64,000 nt of DNA from Pseudomonas sp. efr-133-TYG-5 (GTDB lineage: Bacteria > Pseudomonadota > Gammaproteobacteria > Pseudomonadales > Pseudomonadaceae): contig NZ_JARVSM010000010.1 in NCBI RefSeq assembly GCF_030209175.1, positions 248,001 to 312,000 on the forward strand, read 5' to 3'. The notes beneath the pieces were generated by a model, which ran no database searches, had not been told where the DNA came from, and saw only the letters and a program-made list of their open reading frames with translations. How positions within the stretch are numbered: the stretch's first letter is position 1; the number at the start of each line of letters is the position of its first letter. A program made the position numbers and the translations under genes. Positions 17,046-25,171 of this stretch are shown here, one piece after another.

Positions 17046-18227
17046 ATGTCCGCACCGCTGGCTTCACTGAAGATTCTCGATTTCTCGACGCTGCTGCCGG
17101 GGCCGTTTGCCTCGCTGTTGCTGGCGGACATGGGCGCCGAGGTGTTGCGCATCGAGTCGCCGACGCGGCTCGACCTGATGCGCGTGCTGCCCCCGCACGA
17201 CCACGGCATGTCGGCCAGCCACGCCTACCTGAACCGCAACAAACGCAGCCTGGCACTGGACCTCAAGCAGCCCGAAGCGCTCGAGGTGGTGAAGCAGTTG
17301 GTCAGCGACTACGACATCGTCCTGGAGCAATTTCGCCCCGGGGTGATGGAGCGCCTGGGCCTGGGTTATGAAGCGTTGAAGGCGATCAACCCGAAGCTGA
17401 TTTACCTGTCGATCAGCGGTTACGGCCAGACCGGCCCCTACCGTGATCGCGCCGGGCACGACATCAATTATCTGGCGCTGGCCGGGCTCGCCAGTTACAC
17501 CGGCCGCGCCGACAGCGGGCCGTTGCCGCTGGGCATGCAGGTGGCGGACATCGCCGGTGGCTCGCTGCACGGGGTGATCGGCCTGCTGGCGGCGGTGATC
17601 GCGCGCCAGCAGACCGGGCAGGGCACGCACCTGGACGTGAGCATGACCGACTGTGCGTTCAGCCTCAACGCCATGGCCGGTGCCGGTTATCTGGCCTGCG
17701 GCGAGGAACCGGATTGGGAAGCGCAGATGCTCAATGGCGGCAGCTTCTACGACTACTACCGCTCGCGCGACGGCCGCTGGATGTCGGTGGGCAGCCTGGA
17801 GCCCGGGTTCATGCAGTCACTGTGCGCCGCACTGGGCCGGCCGGAGCTGGCGGCGTCAGGGCTGTCAGCCAGGCCGGAGCAACAGCAGGCGCTGAAGGAG
17901 GCGTTGAAAATCGAGTTCGAGAAACATGACTTCGGCCAATTGTGCGAGTTGTTCGCCGGCCTCGATGCCTGTGTCGAACCGGTACTGAGCCTGGGTGAAG
18001 CGCTGCGTCACCCGCAATTGCAGGCGCGGGAGCTGGTGACGCAGGTGCCGCGCGGGGACGGCACGACGCAGGCGCAGATCGCCTGTCCGCTGAAATTTTC
18101 CGAGGCTTTGCCGGCGCCGCGACATGTCGGCGCGGCGTTGGGGCAGCACACGGAGCAGGTGTTGACGGAGTTGGGCTTCAGTGCGCAGCGGATTGCGCAA
18201 TTGCGTGCGGCCAAGGTGATTCTCTAG
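17046..18227 (+). CDS. CaiB/BaiF family CoA-transferase or acyl-CoA racemase
   Basis: 393 residues. Family III CoA-transferase fold: N-terminal ILDFSTLLPGPFASLLLADMG, the AGHDINYLALAG segment carrying the His/Asp of racemase-like members, and VADIAGG. The presence of both favours an alpha-methylacyl-CoA racemase-like activity over formyl-CoA transfer, but the substrate cannot be read from sequence. AAGGAG upstream sets the ATG at 17046; the longer frame runs through the dctA terminator. It stands alone before a REP doublet. Confidence 0.9.
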   Translation: MSAPLASLKILDFSTLLPGPFASLLLADMGAEVLRIESPTRLDLMRVLPPHDHGMSASHAYLNRNKRSLALDLKQPEALEVVKQLVSDYDIVLEQFRPGVMERLGLGYEALKAINPKLIYLSISGYGQTGPYRDRAGHDINYLALAGLASYTGRADSGPLPLGMQVADIAGGSLHGVIGLLAAVIARQQTGQGTHLDVSMTDCAFSLNAMAGAGYLACGEEPDWEAQMLNGGSFYDYYRSRDGRWMSVGSLEPGFMQSLCAALGRPELAASGLSARPEQQQALKEALKIEFEKHDFGQLCELFAGLDACVEPVLSLGEALRHPQLQARELVTQVPRGDGTTQAQIACPLKFSEALPAPRHVGAALGQHTEQVLTELGFSAQRIAQLRAAKVIL

Positions 18228-18240
18228 CGCCTGCACCGGT

Positions 18241-18323
18241 CTCATCGCCAGCAGGTTGGCTCCCACCATTGAATCTGTAGGGTTCACAAATCTCTGGTGG
18301 GAGCTAGCCTGCTAGCGATGAGG
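18241..18323. repeat. REP doublet, mixed arms
   Basis: Arms ATCGCCAGCAGGTTGGCTCCCACC and GGTGGGAGCTAGCCTGCTAGCGAT are inverted about 30 bases apart, between the convergent CoA-transferase and sprT genes. The left arm is diverged from the right. Confidence 0.8.
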
Positions 18324-18347
18324 CCAGTCGCAACACTGCAAAACTGC

Positions 18348-18842
18348 TTATTCCACCCGCATCTCGCCGCTGAACACCAAGGTGTTGCGGCACCTGCGGC
18401 ACAAATACCGTCGGCCCTGGCGCACCAGGCTATGGCGCTGCGCGGAAAACGGAAAGTCACTGTCGGCGCACGGGCATTTGTAGATGTAGCGCGTCACGCT
18501 GCGGCGTTTGACGGCGTAGGTATGACAGCGATCCGGCGGCAGCTCATAGACGCCGCGCATGATCAGTTGCCACTCTTCGCCATGGGGCTGGATGCGGTCG
18601 CCGAACAACTGGTGGGCGATCAGATGCGCCACTTCATGGGCCACGGTCTGCTTGAGGAAGTGTTCGGTATTTTCCCGGTACAGCTGCGGGTTGAAGCGCA
18701 GCAGATTCTCGTGCAGGTGCGCGACCCCGGCTTTTTGCCCGCGCAGCTTGAGGCTCACCACGGGGCGTTTGAAGGAGCGTTTGAAAAAGGATTCAGCGAG
18801 TTGGTAACAGTCTTCGACGCGGGTATTGAGTTGCTCGGGCAT
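18348..18842 (-). CDS. sprT: SprT family zinc metallopeptidase-like protein
   Basis: 164 residues. The HEVAHLIAH motif (HExxH) near the middle supplies zinc ligands and the catalytic Glu; a C-terminal zinc ribbon is suggested by YKCPCAD and YLCRRCRN. SprT proteins are bacterial relatives of the eukaryotic DNA-protein crosslink protease SPRTN, but their bacterial substrate is not settled. The start MPEQLNTRVEDCY is preferred; upstream frame codons look non-coding. Confidence 0.9.
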   Translation of the reverse strand: MPEQLNTRVEDCYQLAESFFKRSFKRPVVSLKLRGQKAGVAHLHENLLRFNPQLYRENTEHFLKQTVAHEVAHLIAHQLFGDRIQPHGEEWQLIMRGVYELPPDRCHTYAVKRRSVTRYIYKCPCADSDFPFSAQRHSLVRQGRRYLCRRCRNTLVFSGEMRVE

Positions 18843-18999
18843 GCTTGATGGATCTCCAGAGGCGTCGAGTATGCCGCAACCCTCGGGACTTGCGAATCGG
18901 CGAACTGCCGAATGGTCGTCGACTGCGGCGCAGCGACGAGAAGGCCGCCTTGCGGCGGCCTGTATTGGCAGATCTTGTTGTTCTCGACGGTGAATCAAG

Positions 19000-19602
19000 T
19001 CAATTGGTGTAGACCGGGCCCACGCCCAGCCCCCAGACAATCACGGTGAACGCCATGATGGCCACCAGCACCACCAGGCCCACGGCCAGTACCGAACTGG
19101 AGAACAGGAAGCCTTCGTCCGACGGAATGTTCATGAAGGTCGGCAGCCCCACGTACAGCAGGTACACCGTGTAGCAGATCGCTGCGGTGCCGACGATCAT
19201 GCCCAACCACATATGCGGGTACAGCGCCGCCAGTCCGCCGACGAACAACGGGGTAGCGGTGTAGGTGGCGAACGCGACACAGCGGGCCAGGCTCGGATTG
19301 GCGTCATAGGTGCGGGCCATCCAGTGCACGAAGGCGCCCATCACCGCGACGCCGCCAAGCATCGCCAGGTACGACATGACGGTCATCCAGATCGCGCTTT
19401 CGACGGTGAGCATCACCGGCGCACGATTGCCGATCACCCAGCCGACCTGAGTGGTACCGATGAACGCCGACACGGCGGGGATGGCCGCCAGGATCAGCGT
19501 GTGGGTCAGGTACATGTGGCTGATGCTTTCCTCTTGGTCGCCACGGATCTCCTTCCATTCCTGATCGGGGTGGGTAAAAAGTCCCACTACGTGATGGATC
19601 AT
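19000..19602 (-). CDS. Yip1-domain inner membrane protein
   Basis: 200 residues with five predicted hydrophobic segments (about 32-50, 67-90, 109-128, 132-152, 170-192). The pattern and the motif HPDQEWKEIR at the N-terminus fit the Yip1/YIP family. The ATG at 19602 is chosen because AGAGGAG lies seven bases before it; an upstream Met nine codons earlier has none. The function in bacteria is unknown. A palindrome about 90 bases upstream may be an operator. Confidence 0.82.
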   Translation of the reverse strand: MIHHVVGLFTHPDQEWKEIRGDQEESISHMYLTHTLILAAIPAVSAFIGTTQVGWVIGNRAPVMLTVESAIWMTVMSYLAMLGGVAVMGAFVHWMARTYDANPSLARCVAFATYTATPLFVGGLAALYPHMWLGMIVGTAAICYTVYLLYVGLPTFMNIPSDEGFLFSSSVLAVGLVVLVAIMAFTVIVWGLGVGPVYTN

Positions 19603-19691
19603 GCCAGTCACTCCTCTTGTTATTGCCATCGCCCCCCAACGGAGCGCCTACGGGCCAAGGTGGCCGAGCAAATACAGGTCTTCAGATTGTG

Positions 19692-19708
19692 TGCGACCTT
19701 ATGTCGCA
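19692..19708. promoter_or_regulatory. Palindrome TGCGAC-N5-GTCGCA, operator candidate
   Basis: Perfect six-base arms separated by CTTAT, directly next to a TATACT hexamer on the minus strand that could be the -10 of the Yip1-like gene. No known regulator is assigned. Confidence 0.4.
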
Positions 19709-19797
19709 GTATAGAAAGGACTTACCCGCACAGGTGATAGGGGCTTAGAGCAAATCGCGCTGTAAACAGGTGGGGTAATCGCAGTTGCATCTGTAGA

Positions 19798-19864
19798 AGC
19801 TGCCGACGGCTGCGATTCCTGGATTGCCGAAAACAGGCGCAAACCATCGCAGCCGTCGGCAGCT
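19798..19864. repeat. Perfect 18-base inverted repeat, second REP family
   Basis: AGCTGCCGACGGCTGCGA and its exact reverse complement flank 31 bases. The core differs from the GCTGGCTTGCCAGCG family, so this is a different class of repeat common in P. fluorescens-type genomes. Confidence 0.8.
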
Positions 19865-19954
19865 CCTGCAGGGTGCGTCCGTCAGGATGCTGCGCCGCGG
19901 CTGGGTTTTTGCGTAAAATGCCGGCCTTTCGTCACACCTCACGGATTTCGCGTC

Positions 19955-20779
19955 ATGGGCACTCTTACGGTCAACCAGAACAAACTGCAAAAGCGCCTGC
20001 GCCGCCTGGCCGGCGAAGCGGTCGCCGACTTCAACATGATTGAAGACGGCGACAAGGTCATGGTCTGCCTGTCCGGGGGCAAGGACAGCTACACCATGCT
20101 CGACGTGCTGTTGCACCTGCAGAAGGTTGCCCCGATCAAGTTCGAGATCGTTGCGGTGAACATGGACCAGAAGCAGCCGGGTTTCCCCGAGCACGTGCTG
20201 CCGGCCTACCTGAAAGAGCTGGGCGTCGAGTACCACATCGTCGAGAAAGACACCTATTCGGTGGTCAAGGAACTGATCCCGGAAGGCAAGACCACCTGCT
20301 CGCTGTGCTCGCGCCTGCGTCGCGGCACGCTGTACACCTTCGCCGACGAAATCGGTGCAACGAAAATGGCCCTGGGTCATCACCGCGACGACATCGTCGA
20401 GACGTTCTTCCTCAACATGTTCTTCAACGGCACCCTCAAGGCGATGCCGCCGAAGCTGCGCGCCGATGACGGGCGCAACGTGGTGATCCGTCCGCTGGCC
20501 TACTGCAACGAGAAGGACATCCAGGCCTACTCGGACTTCAAGGCATTCCCGATCATCCCGTGCAACCTCTGCGGTTCGCAGGAAAACCTGCAGCGTCAGG
20601 TGGTCAAGGAAATGCTCCAGGACTGGGAGCGCAAGACTCCGGGCCGCACCGAGAGCATCTTCCGCAGCCTGCAGAACGTGGTGCCGTCGCAACTGGCCGA
20701 CCGCAACCTGTTCGACTTCACCAGCCTGAAGATCGACGAAACCGCGGCTTCGCGCTTCGTCAACGTCGTCAACCTGTAA
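19955..20779 (+). CDS. ttcA: tRNA 2-thiocytidine biosynthesis protein TtcA
   Basis: 274 residues. It thiolates cytidine 32 of certain tRNAs using ATP and an iron-sulfur cluster. The PP-loop CLSGGKDSYTML (about 38-49) and cluster or catalytic cysteines in CSLCSRLRRG (about 116-119) and CNLCGSQ are all present. The start MGTLTVNQNKLQKRL matches the family. It is monocistronic, flanked by repeat elements on both sides. Confidence 0.96.
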   Translation: MGTLTVNQNKLQKRLRRLAGEAVADFNMIEDGDKVMVCLSGGKDSYTMLDVLLHLQKVAPIKFEIVAVNMDQKQPGFPEHVLPAYLKELGVEYHIVEKDTYSVVKELIPEGKTTCSLCSRLRRGTLYTFADEIGATKMALGHHRDDIVETFFLNMFFNGTLKAMPPKLRADDGRNVVIRPLAYCNEKDIQAYSDFKAFPIIPCNLCGSQENLQRQVVKEMLQDWERKTPGRTESIFRSLQNVVPSQLADRNLFDFTSLKIDETAASRFVNVVNL

Positions 20780-20792
20780 ACCCGATCTCTGA

Positions 20793-20880
20793 GGGAGCTA
20801 GCCTGCTAGCGATGGCGAACTGTCAGCCGACATGCTTGTCGACTGGCCTACCGCATTCGCTAGCAGGCTAGCTCCCACAG
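20793..20880. repeat. REP doublet (GCTAGCCTGCTAGCG type)
   Basis: Arms GGGAGCTAGCCTGCTAGCGAT and TTCGCTAGCAGGCTAGCTCCC are inverted with about 40 bases between, in the ttcA to glycosylase gap. The core is TAGC-CTG-CTAGC rather than CGAGC. Confidence 0.88.
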
Positions 20881-20927
20881 TGTTTTCGGTTCACCGGTGA
20901 AATTTCATTTAAACCTCAGGAGAGGGC

Positions 20928-21602
20928 ATGCGCGACTACAAGTGGCTGCACGAATACTGTCTGAACCGCTTCGGTTCGGCGGCTGAACTGGAAGCCCATC
21001 TGCCCGTTCCCAAGACCCCGGCGCAACTGCGCAAGATCAGCGACGATCGCTACCTCTCGACCATGGCCCTGCGGGTGTTTCGCGCCGGGCTCAAGCACAG
21101 TCTGGTGGACGCCAAGTGGCCGGCCTTCGAGGAAGTGTTCTTCAGGTTCGATCCGGAAAAAGTCGTGCTGATGAGCGCCGAACACCTCGAGCGGCTGATG
21201 CAGGATGCGCGGATCATCCGCCACCTGGGCAAGCTCAAGAGCGTGCCGCGCAATGCACAGTTCATCCTCGACGTGGAAAAGGAGCAGGGCAGCTTTGGTG
21301 CGTTGATCGCCGACTGGCCGGTGACCGATATCGTTGGCTTGTGGACCTACCTGAAAAAGCACGGTCATCAGTTGGGTGGATTGTCGGCGCCACGCTTCTT
21401 GCGCATGGTCGGCAAGGACACGTTCGTGCCCAGCTATGACGTGGTCGCGGCGCTGAATGCGCAGAAGATCGTCGACAAGGTGCCGACCAGCCTGCGCGAT
21501 CTGGCGATTGTGCAGAACGCGTTCAACCAGTGGCATGAACAGAGTGGCGGTCGGCCGATGAGCCAGATCTCGATGATGCTGGCGTACACCGTCAATCATT
21601 GA
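20928..21602 (+). CDS. Tag-like DNA-3-methyladenine glycosylase I, divergent
   Basis: 224 residues. The region LMSAEHLERLMQDARIIRHLGKLKSVPRNA (about 85-114) aligns well with E. coli Tag, supporting the HhH superfamily 3-methyladenine glycosylase fold. The N-terminal Cys/His and the C-terminal His/Cys that bind zinc in Tag are not seen: the start is MRDYKWLHEYC and the end YTVNH. It may be a diverged relative with altered stability or specificity. The ATG at 20928 follows CAGGAGAGGGC. Confidence 0.8.
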   Translation: MRDYKWLHEYCLNRFGSAAELEAHLPVPKTPAQLRKISDDRYLSTMALRVFRAGLKHSLVDAKWPAFEEVFFRFDPEKVVLMSAEHLERLMQDARIIRHLGKLKSVPRNAQFILDVEKEQGSFGALIADWPVTDIVGLWTYLKKHGHQLGGLSAPRFLRMVGKDTFVPSYDVVAALNAQKIVDKVPTSLRDLAIVQNAFNQWHEQSGGRPMSQISMMLAYTVNH

Positions 21603-21618
21603 CACCAAGTCGCTTCAA

Positions 21619-21708
21619 TCGCTGGCAAGCCAGCTCCCACAGGATCCCTTGTTGAAACACAATCTTGTGATCGACACAAAAGCCGTGGGAGCTGGCTTGC
21701 CAGCGATA
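21619..21708. repeat. REP doublet (GCTGGCTTGCCAGCG type)
   Basis: Arms TCGCTGGCAAGCCAGCTCCCACA and GTGGGAGCTGGCTTGCCAGCGA are inverted with about 42 bases between, in the convergent gap. Confidence 0.9.
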
Positions 21709-21716
21709 GCCCTCTG

Positions 21717-22142
21717 TCAGGCGACGGCGATCTCGCCTTCACCCGCCAGTTTGCGATTCAGCTGATAGCGCCAGCGCACATACAGCAGGGCCGAGCAGAA
21801 CAGCGCCAGACTGGCCAGCATCTCCAATACGCCAAACAGCTGCCGGTTCGGGTCGTACGCCGCCAGTGCGCCTTTGATGAAATACAGGTTCACCACAAAA
21901 CACATCCACGAGTGCGCACGTGCGTTGCCCATGAGCATCCCTGGCGCGAGGATCAGCCACGGGATCAGCTCGACCAGCAAAATCACCCACGGGCGGGCGC
22001 CGTGCAGGTCGGCGAAGCCCAGGTAATAAGCCGCCAGCAATCCTGCCAGAGCGAAAAAGCACAGCAGACTGAGCACCCGCATCGCCCGCACCCGTGGCTC
22101 CAGCCACGCGATGCTGGGCAGGACTTTCGGCTTCCGGGCCAT
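21717..22142 (-). CDS. DUF2069 inner membrane protein
   Basis: 141 residues with four hydrophobic segments (about 20-42, 50-70, 75-92, 105-122), consistent with the DUF2069 membrane family. The start MARKPKVLPSIAW overlaps no coding DNA and lies one base beyond the wrbA-like stop, so both belong to the operon arsC-like, wrbA-like, DUF2069. Function unknown; the same neighbours occur in other pseudomonads as I recall. Confidence 0.82.
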   Translation of the reverse strand: MARKPKVLPSIAWLEPRVRAMRVLSLLCFFALAGLLAAYYLGFADLHGARPWVILLVELIPWLILAPGMLMGNARAHSWMCFVVNLYFIKGALAAYDPNRQLFGVLEMLASLALFCSALLYVRWRYQLNRKLAGEGEIAVA

Positions 22143-22143
22143 C

Positions 22144-22740
22144 TCAGCTCTCCAGTTTCTGCGCGGTTTTCGCCAGGCGTGCGCCGAGTGCGCGGCACAG
22201 CGCCATTTCGTGCTGGTCGAGGCCTTTCTTGCCATCGGCGCCGGCGTGGTGGCTGGCGCCGTAAGGGGTGCCGCCGCCCTGGGTTTCCAGCAGCGCCGAT
22301 TCGCTGTAGGGCAGGCCGGTGATCAGCATGCCGTGGTGCAGCAACGGCAGCATCATCGACAGCAGGGTGGTTTCCTGGCCGCCATGCAGGCTGGCAGTGG
22401 AGGTGAACACCCCGGCCGGTTTGCCGACCAGCGCGCCGGTCAGCCACAGGTTGCTGGTGCCGTCGAGAAAATACTTCAGCGGCGCGGCCATGTTGCCGAA
22501 ACGGGTCGGGCTGCCGAGCGCCAGGCCGGCGCAGTTCTTCAGGTCGTCGAGGGTTGCGTACAGCGCGCCTTCGTCAGGAATGTCCGGCGCGACCGCTTCG
22601 CACTCGGTGGAAATCGCCGGCACGGTGCGCAGGCGCGCTTCGAGGCCGGCCTGTTCGACGCCGCGGGCAATCTGCCGGGCCATCTCGTTGGTCGAGCCGC
22701 TGCGGCTGTAATACAGCACCAGAATGTACGGCGCGCTCAC
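22144..22740 (-). CDS. wrbA: NAD(P)H:quinone oxidoreductase, WrbA-type flavodoxin
   Basis: 198 residues. The FMN phosphate loop YYSRSGSTNEMAR (about 10-22) and GSPTRFGNMAAP (about 76-87) define the WrbA family, which reduces quinones by two electrons to limit oxidative stress. The start overlaps the stop of the ArsC-like gene by four bases, implying coupled translation. The link with an arsenate-reductase-like protein may be functional or only positional. Confidence 0.92.
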   Translation of the reverse strand: MSAPYILVLYYSRSGSTNEMARQIARGVEQAGLEARLRTVPAISTECEAVAPDIPDEGALYATLDDLKNCAGLALGSPTRFGNMAAPLKYFLDGTSNLWLTGALVGKPAGVFTSTASLHGGQETTLLSMMLPLLHHGMLITGLPYSESALLETQGGGTPYGASHHAGADGKKGLDQHEMALCRALGARLAKTAQKLES

Positions 22741-23090
22741 GGCAGCAACTCCAGGATCCGCTCCGGTGGCCGGCCGATCACGGCGCGGTCGCCGACGGCG
22801 AGAATCGGCCGCTCCATCAGTTTCGGGTGGGCCGCGATGGCGGCGATCAGTTGTTCTTCGCCAAGGCTTTCGTCGGCGAGCTGAAGCATTTTGTATTCAT
22901 CTTCCCCGGTGCGCAGCAGGTGCCGGGCGCTGATGCCGAGCTTGCCCAGCAAGGCCTTGATTTGCCCGGCGTCCAGCGGCGTTTCGAGGTAGCGCACGAC
23001 GTTCGGCGTCAGGCCTCGGGCTTCGAGCAGTTCCAGCGCACCGCGGGATTTCGAGCAGCGCGGGTTGTGATAAAGCGTCAGATCGGTCAT
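22737..23090 (-). CDS. arsC: ArsC-family thioredoxin-fold reductase
   Basis: 117 residues. YHNPRCSKSRGAL carries the catalytic cysteine near residue 12, and RPILAVGDRAVIGRPPE near 93-109 contains the Arg that binds oxyanion in ArsC. These glutaredoxin-coupled ArsC/YffB-like proteins include true arsenate reductases and housekeeping relatives. Lack of arsB or arsR nearby argues against an arsenic operon. It is first gene of a three-gene operon; the start MTDLTLYHNP begins the fold directly. Confidence 0.85.
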   Translation of the reverse strand: MTDLTLYHNPRCSKSRGALELLEARGLTPNVVRYLETPLDAGQIKALLGKLGISARHLLRTGEDEYKMLQLADESLGEEQLIAAIAAHPKLMERPILAVGDRAVIGRPPERILELLP

Positions 23091-23203
23091 GGCAGGTCGC
23101 TTCTGGCGTAAAGTGGCGGCTATTCTAACTGTGCAGCGCGCAATCCAGAACCGTGGGAGGCGATGGGTCGCAGGCGCATTCAATTTTTCACAAGGAACAC
23201 GAC

Positions 23204-23671
23204 ATGACACGGCGATTGGCAGCAGCACTGACGATCATGGGAGCGTTATTGCTGGGGGGCTGCGGCAACGACTATGGCATTGACCAGAACGGTCAGAAAG
23301 TGGCGTCCGAGCGCCTGGACAAACAATGGGTGGTGCTCAACTACTGGGCGGAATGGTGCGGGCCTTGCCGCACGGAAATCCCCGAGCTCAATCACCTGGC
23401 CGAACAGCTCAAGGACAAGCAAGTCGGCGTGTTCGGGGTCAATTTCGACAACGTGCAGGGCGAAGAACTCAAGGGCGCCAGCGAGAAACTGGGAATCAAA
23501 TTCACCGTGCTGGCGCAGGATCCGGCGGAGCTCTTCGACCTGCCGCGCAGCGAAGCGCTGCCGGTGACCTACATCATCGACAACAAGGGCAAGGTGCGTG
23601 AGCAGTTGCTCGGCGAGCAGACCGCCGCCGGCGTGATGGCCCGGCTGCAGGCGTTGCAGGCGACGAAATAA
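23204..23671 (+). CDS. TlpA-like thiol:disulfide lipoprotein
   Basis: 155 residues. A lipoprotein signal ends LLLGGC, with Cys 20 as the lipidation site, followed by a thioredoxin-like domain with WCGPC (about 51-55) and a cis-Pro in EALPVTYIID. It is likely periplasmic and membrane-anchored, reducing a disulfide or scanning cytochrome or other substrates. It diverges from the arsC-like operon. The ATG at 23204 has AAGGAACA upstream; the longer frame lacks a signal peptide. Confidence 0.9.
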   Translation: MTRRLAAALTIMGALLLGGCGNDYGIDQNGQKVASERLDKQWVVLNYWAEWCGPCRTEIPELNHLAEQLKDKQVGVFGVNFDNVQGEELKGASEKLGIKFTVLAQDPAELFDLPRSEALPVTYIIDNKGKVREQLLGEQTAAGVMARLQALQATK

Positions 23672-23682
23672 GACGCCGGCGC

Positions 23683-23722
23683 GCCGATTCGTTCCCACGC
23701 TCAGCGCGGGAACGAATCGGCG
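23683..23722. repeat. Inverted repeat between convergent genes
   Basis: Arms GCCGATTCGTTCCCACGCT and GCGGGAACGAATCGGC form a strong hairpin just after the TlpA-like gene and before the META gene stop. It has no T run. It may act as a bidirectional mRNA end or be a REP-like CGTTCCCACGC element. Confidence 0.75.
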
Positions 23723-23730
23723 TCAGCGGC

Positions 23731-24135
23731 TCAGCCTTCTTCCAGCCACCAGCGCAAAGGCTTGCCTTCGGCCGGCCAGAAGCGCATCTGCTCGATCGGC
23801 GAGATGTCCCAGCGTTGCACATGTTCCAGCGCCTGCAGGAAGCGTTGCTCCTGCTCCATCAGCGCCGGGGCACACAGTTTGCGGGTCTTGCCGATCTTGC
23901 CGAAGCTCAGCTTGTCGCCCTCGAGGGTGTACGGCGCGAACCAGTGATTGCAGCCGCCATTGCCATACGCGCGACCATCGTCGCCGAGGGTGATGGTCAG
24001 GTGGCTGTAATCCATCAGCGGACGTTCGCCGATCCATTCCAGAATGTAGCTGCGGTTCTGTTGCAGCTGCACCGGCTCCGCGGAGCAGCCCAGCAGGCCG
24101 GCGCCGACTGCGGCGGTCAGGACCAGGTGTTTCAT
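23731..24135 (-). CDS. META domain lipoprotein
   Basis: 134 residues. The lipoprotein signal MKHLVLTAAVGAGLLGC puts the lipidated Cys at 17. The rest is a short META (HslJ-like) domain: LEWIGERPLMDYSHLTITLG, GRAYGNGGCNHW, then the LCAP segment. These motifs carry two further cysteines. The gene overlaps the preceding one by a single base, forming a two-gene operon. META domains are found in envelope and heat-shock proteins but have no defined reaction. Confidence 0.85.
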   Translation of the reverse strand: MKHLVLTAAVGAGLLGCSAEPVQLQQNRSYILEWIGERPLMDYSHLTITLGDDGRAYGNGGCNHWFAPYTLEGDKLSFGKIGKTRKLCAPALMEQEQRFLQALEHVQRWDISPIEQMRFWPAEGKPLRWWLEEG

Positions 24136-24569
24136 CACGCCGGCTCCTGGCATTGCGGGCACAGGTGCTTGTCACCGACGGCTTTCCAGCCGAGTTCGGC
24201 GATGCGTGCCGTGGCGGCGACTTTTTCCGCCGGCTTGCCAAGCTTGGCATCCACGGCGAATTCGAAACTCAGTTCCTTGGCGCAGCTGTCGCAGTTGACC
24301 TGCCAGGTGTGGATCGCCAGTTCACCGAACACCGGCCCGCTGGTCATCGCGGTCCATTGGCCCGGCGGATTGATCAGGTGGCGGACAGTGTCGACGGTCA
24401 GGCGCATGGACAAGTCCTTGCTGCCCTTGAGCGTCACCAGCAGCACGTCGCCGGTACGGATCGAGCCACCGTTGCCGGTGACCTGATAGCGGCCCGGGAC
24501 CAGCGCGCGGCATTCGGTGAGGGTGTGTTGCGGGTTCATCAGGGTGTAGCGGAAATCGTGTTCGACCAT
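24135..24569 (-). CDS. Conserved hypothetical protein with two CxxC pairs
   Basis: 144 residues, cytoplasmic by appearance (no signal or membrane segment). I do not recognise the family. The first half is beta-rich; two pairs CDSC (about 93-96) and CPQC (about 137-140) look like a split zinc site. The start MVEHDFRYTL follows GGAGG. The stop overlaps the META lipoprotein start by one base, so they are probably co-transcribed and coupled. Confidence 0.8.
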   Translation of the reverse strand: MVEHDFRYTLMNPQHTLTECRALVPGRYQVTGNGGSIRTGDVLLVTLKGSKDLSMRLTVDTVRHLINPPGQWTAMTSGPVFGELAIHTWQVNCDSCAKELSFEFAVDAKLGKPAEKVAATARIAELGWKAVGDKHLCPQCQEPA

Positions 24570-24703
24570 GGGTCCTCCAAATATGCGCGACATGCTAGCA
24601 CGGGCTCGATTGCAGAATGACGCACGCATGCGACCTTCGATCCGGTTCAAATCGACCCGACAGTCGTGGCAAACTGCCGCCTTCGAATCTGAAGGAACGG
24701 AAC

Positions 24704-25159
24704 ATGGCGCTGATCGAATGTTATGAATGCCAACGGAGCATCAGCTCCGAAGCGTCGGCGTGCATTCATTGCGGGGCGCCGATGGCGGCGCAGCAGACGC
24801 AGGCAGAGGTCGCGCCCGCCGCTGCCAAAGGCACGACGATTTCCTTTGGCAGCCTGCCGCGCAACCGGGCGGTGGCCGAGACCGTAGCCAGCACGCCAGC
24901 CCCGGCGCCAGCACCGAAAGCGATGCCGGCCGCCGCCGGGCGTCGTCGCCGCCAGCAGGCGCAGCAGCCGGAATTTCAGCCGCCGCTGAACCCCGACGGT
25001 TCGCGTACGGTGGAAACCTGGCTGAGGATCATGGTGTTCCTGCTGCCCATGGTGTTCGTCTGGTTCCTGCTGCGCCGGGGCCACTCGTTCCAGCAGCGGC
25101 TGTTCGGTTTCGGCTGGCTCGGTCTGTTGATCCTGGCGTCGTCGCTGTCACCGTCCTGA
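24704..25159 (+). CDS. Zinc-ribbon membrane protein
   Basis: 151 residues. An N-terminal zinc ribbon CYEC...CIHCG (about 6-25) is followed by an Ala/Pro linker (about 38-90) with an RRRRQQ patch and then two hydrophobic segments (about 107-122 and 131-148). The layout resembles small zinc-ribbon proteins of pseudomonads of unknown function. AAGGAACGGA sets the start at 24704. It is convergent with ldhA, with 12 bases between the stops. Confidence 0.82.
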   Translation: MALIECYECQRSISSEASACIHCGAPMAAQQTQAEVAPAAAKGTTISFGSLPRNRAVAETVASTPAPAPAPKAMPAAAGRRRRQQAQQPEFQPPLNPDGSRTVETWLRIMVFLLPMVFVWFLLRRGHSFQQRLFGFGWLGLLILASSLSPS

Positions 25160-25171
25160 ACCGCTGTCGGT

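Larger units (their letters stand above)
19603..19954. other. Divergent intergenic region, Yip1-like gene / ttcA
   Basis: 352 bases without a gene. It holds a TGCGAC-N5-GTCGCA palindrome at 19692-19708 and a perfect 18-base inverted repeat at 19798-19864. The ttcA promoter should lie in the last 90 bases but no clear consensus is seen. Confidence 0.65.

Noticed and set aside
22737..23090. Arsenic resistance operon
   Set aside because: Only an ArsC-fold protein is present; no arsR, arsB or arsH. Its partners are WrbA-like and DUF2069 proteins.
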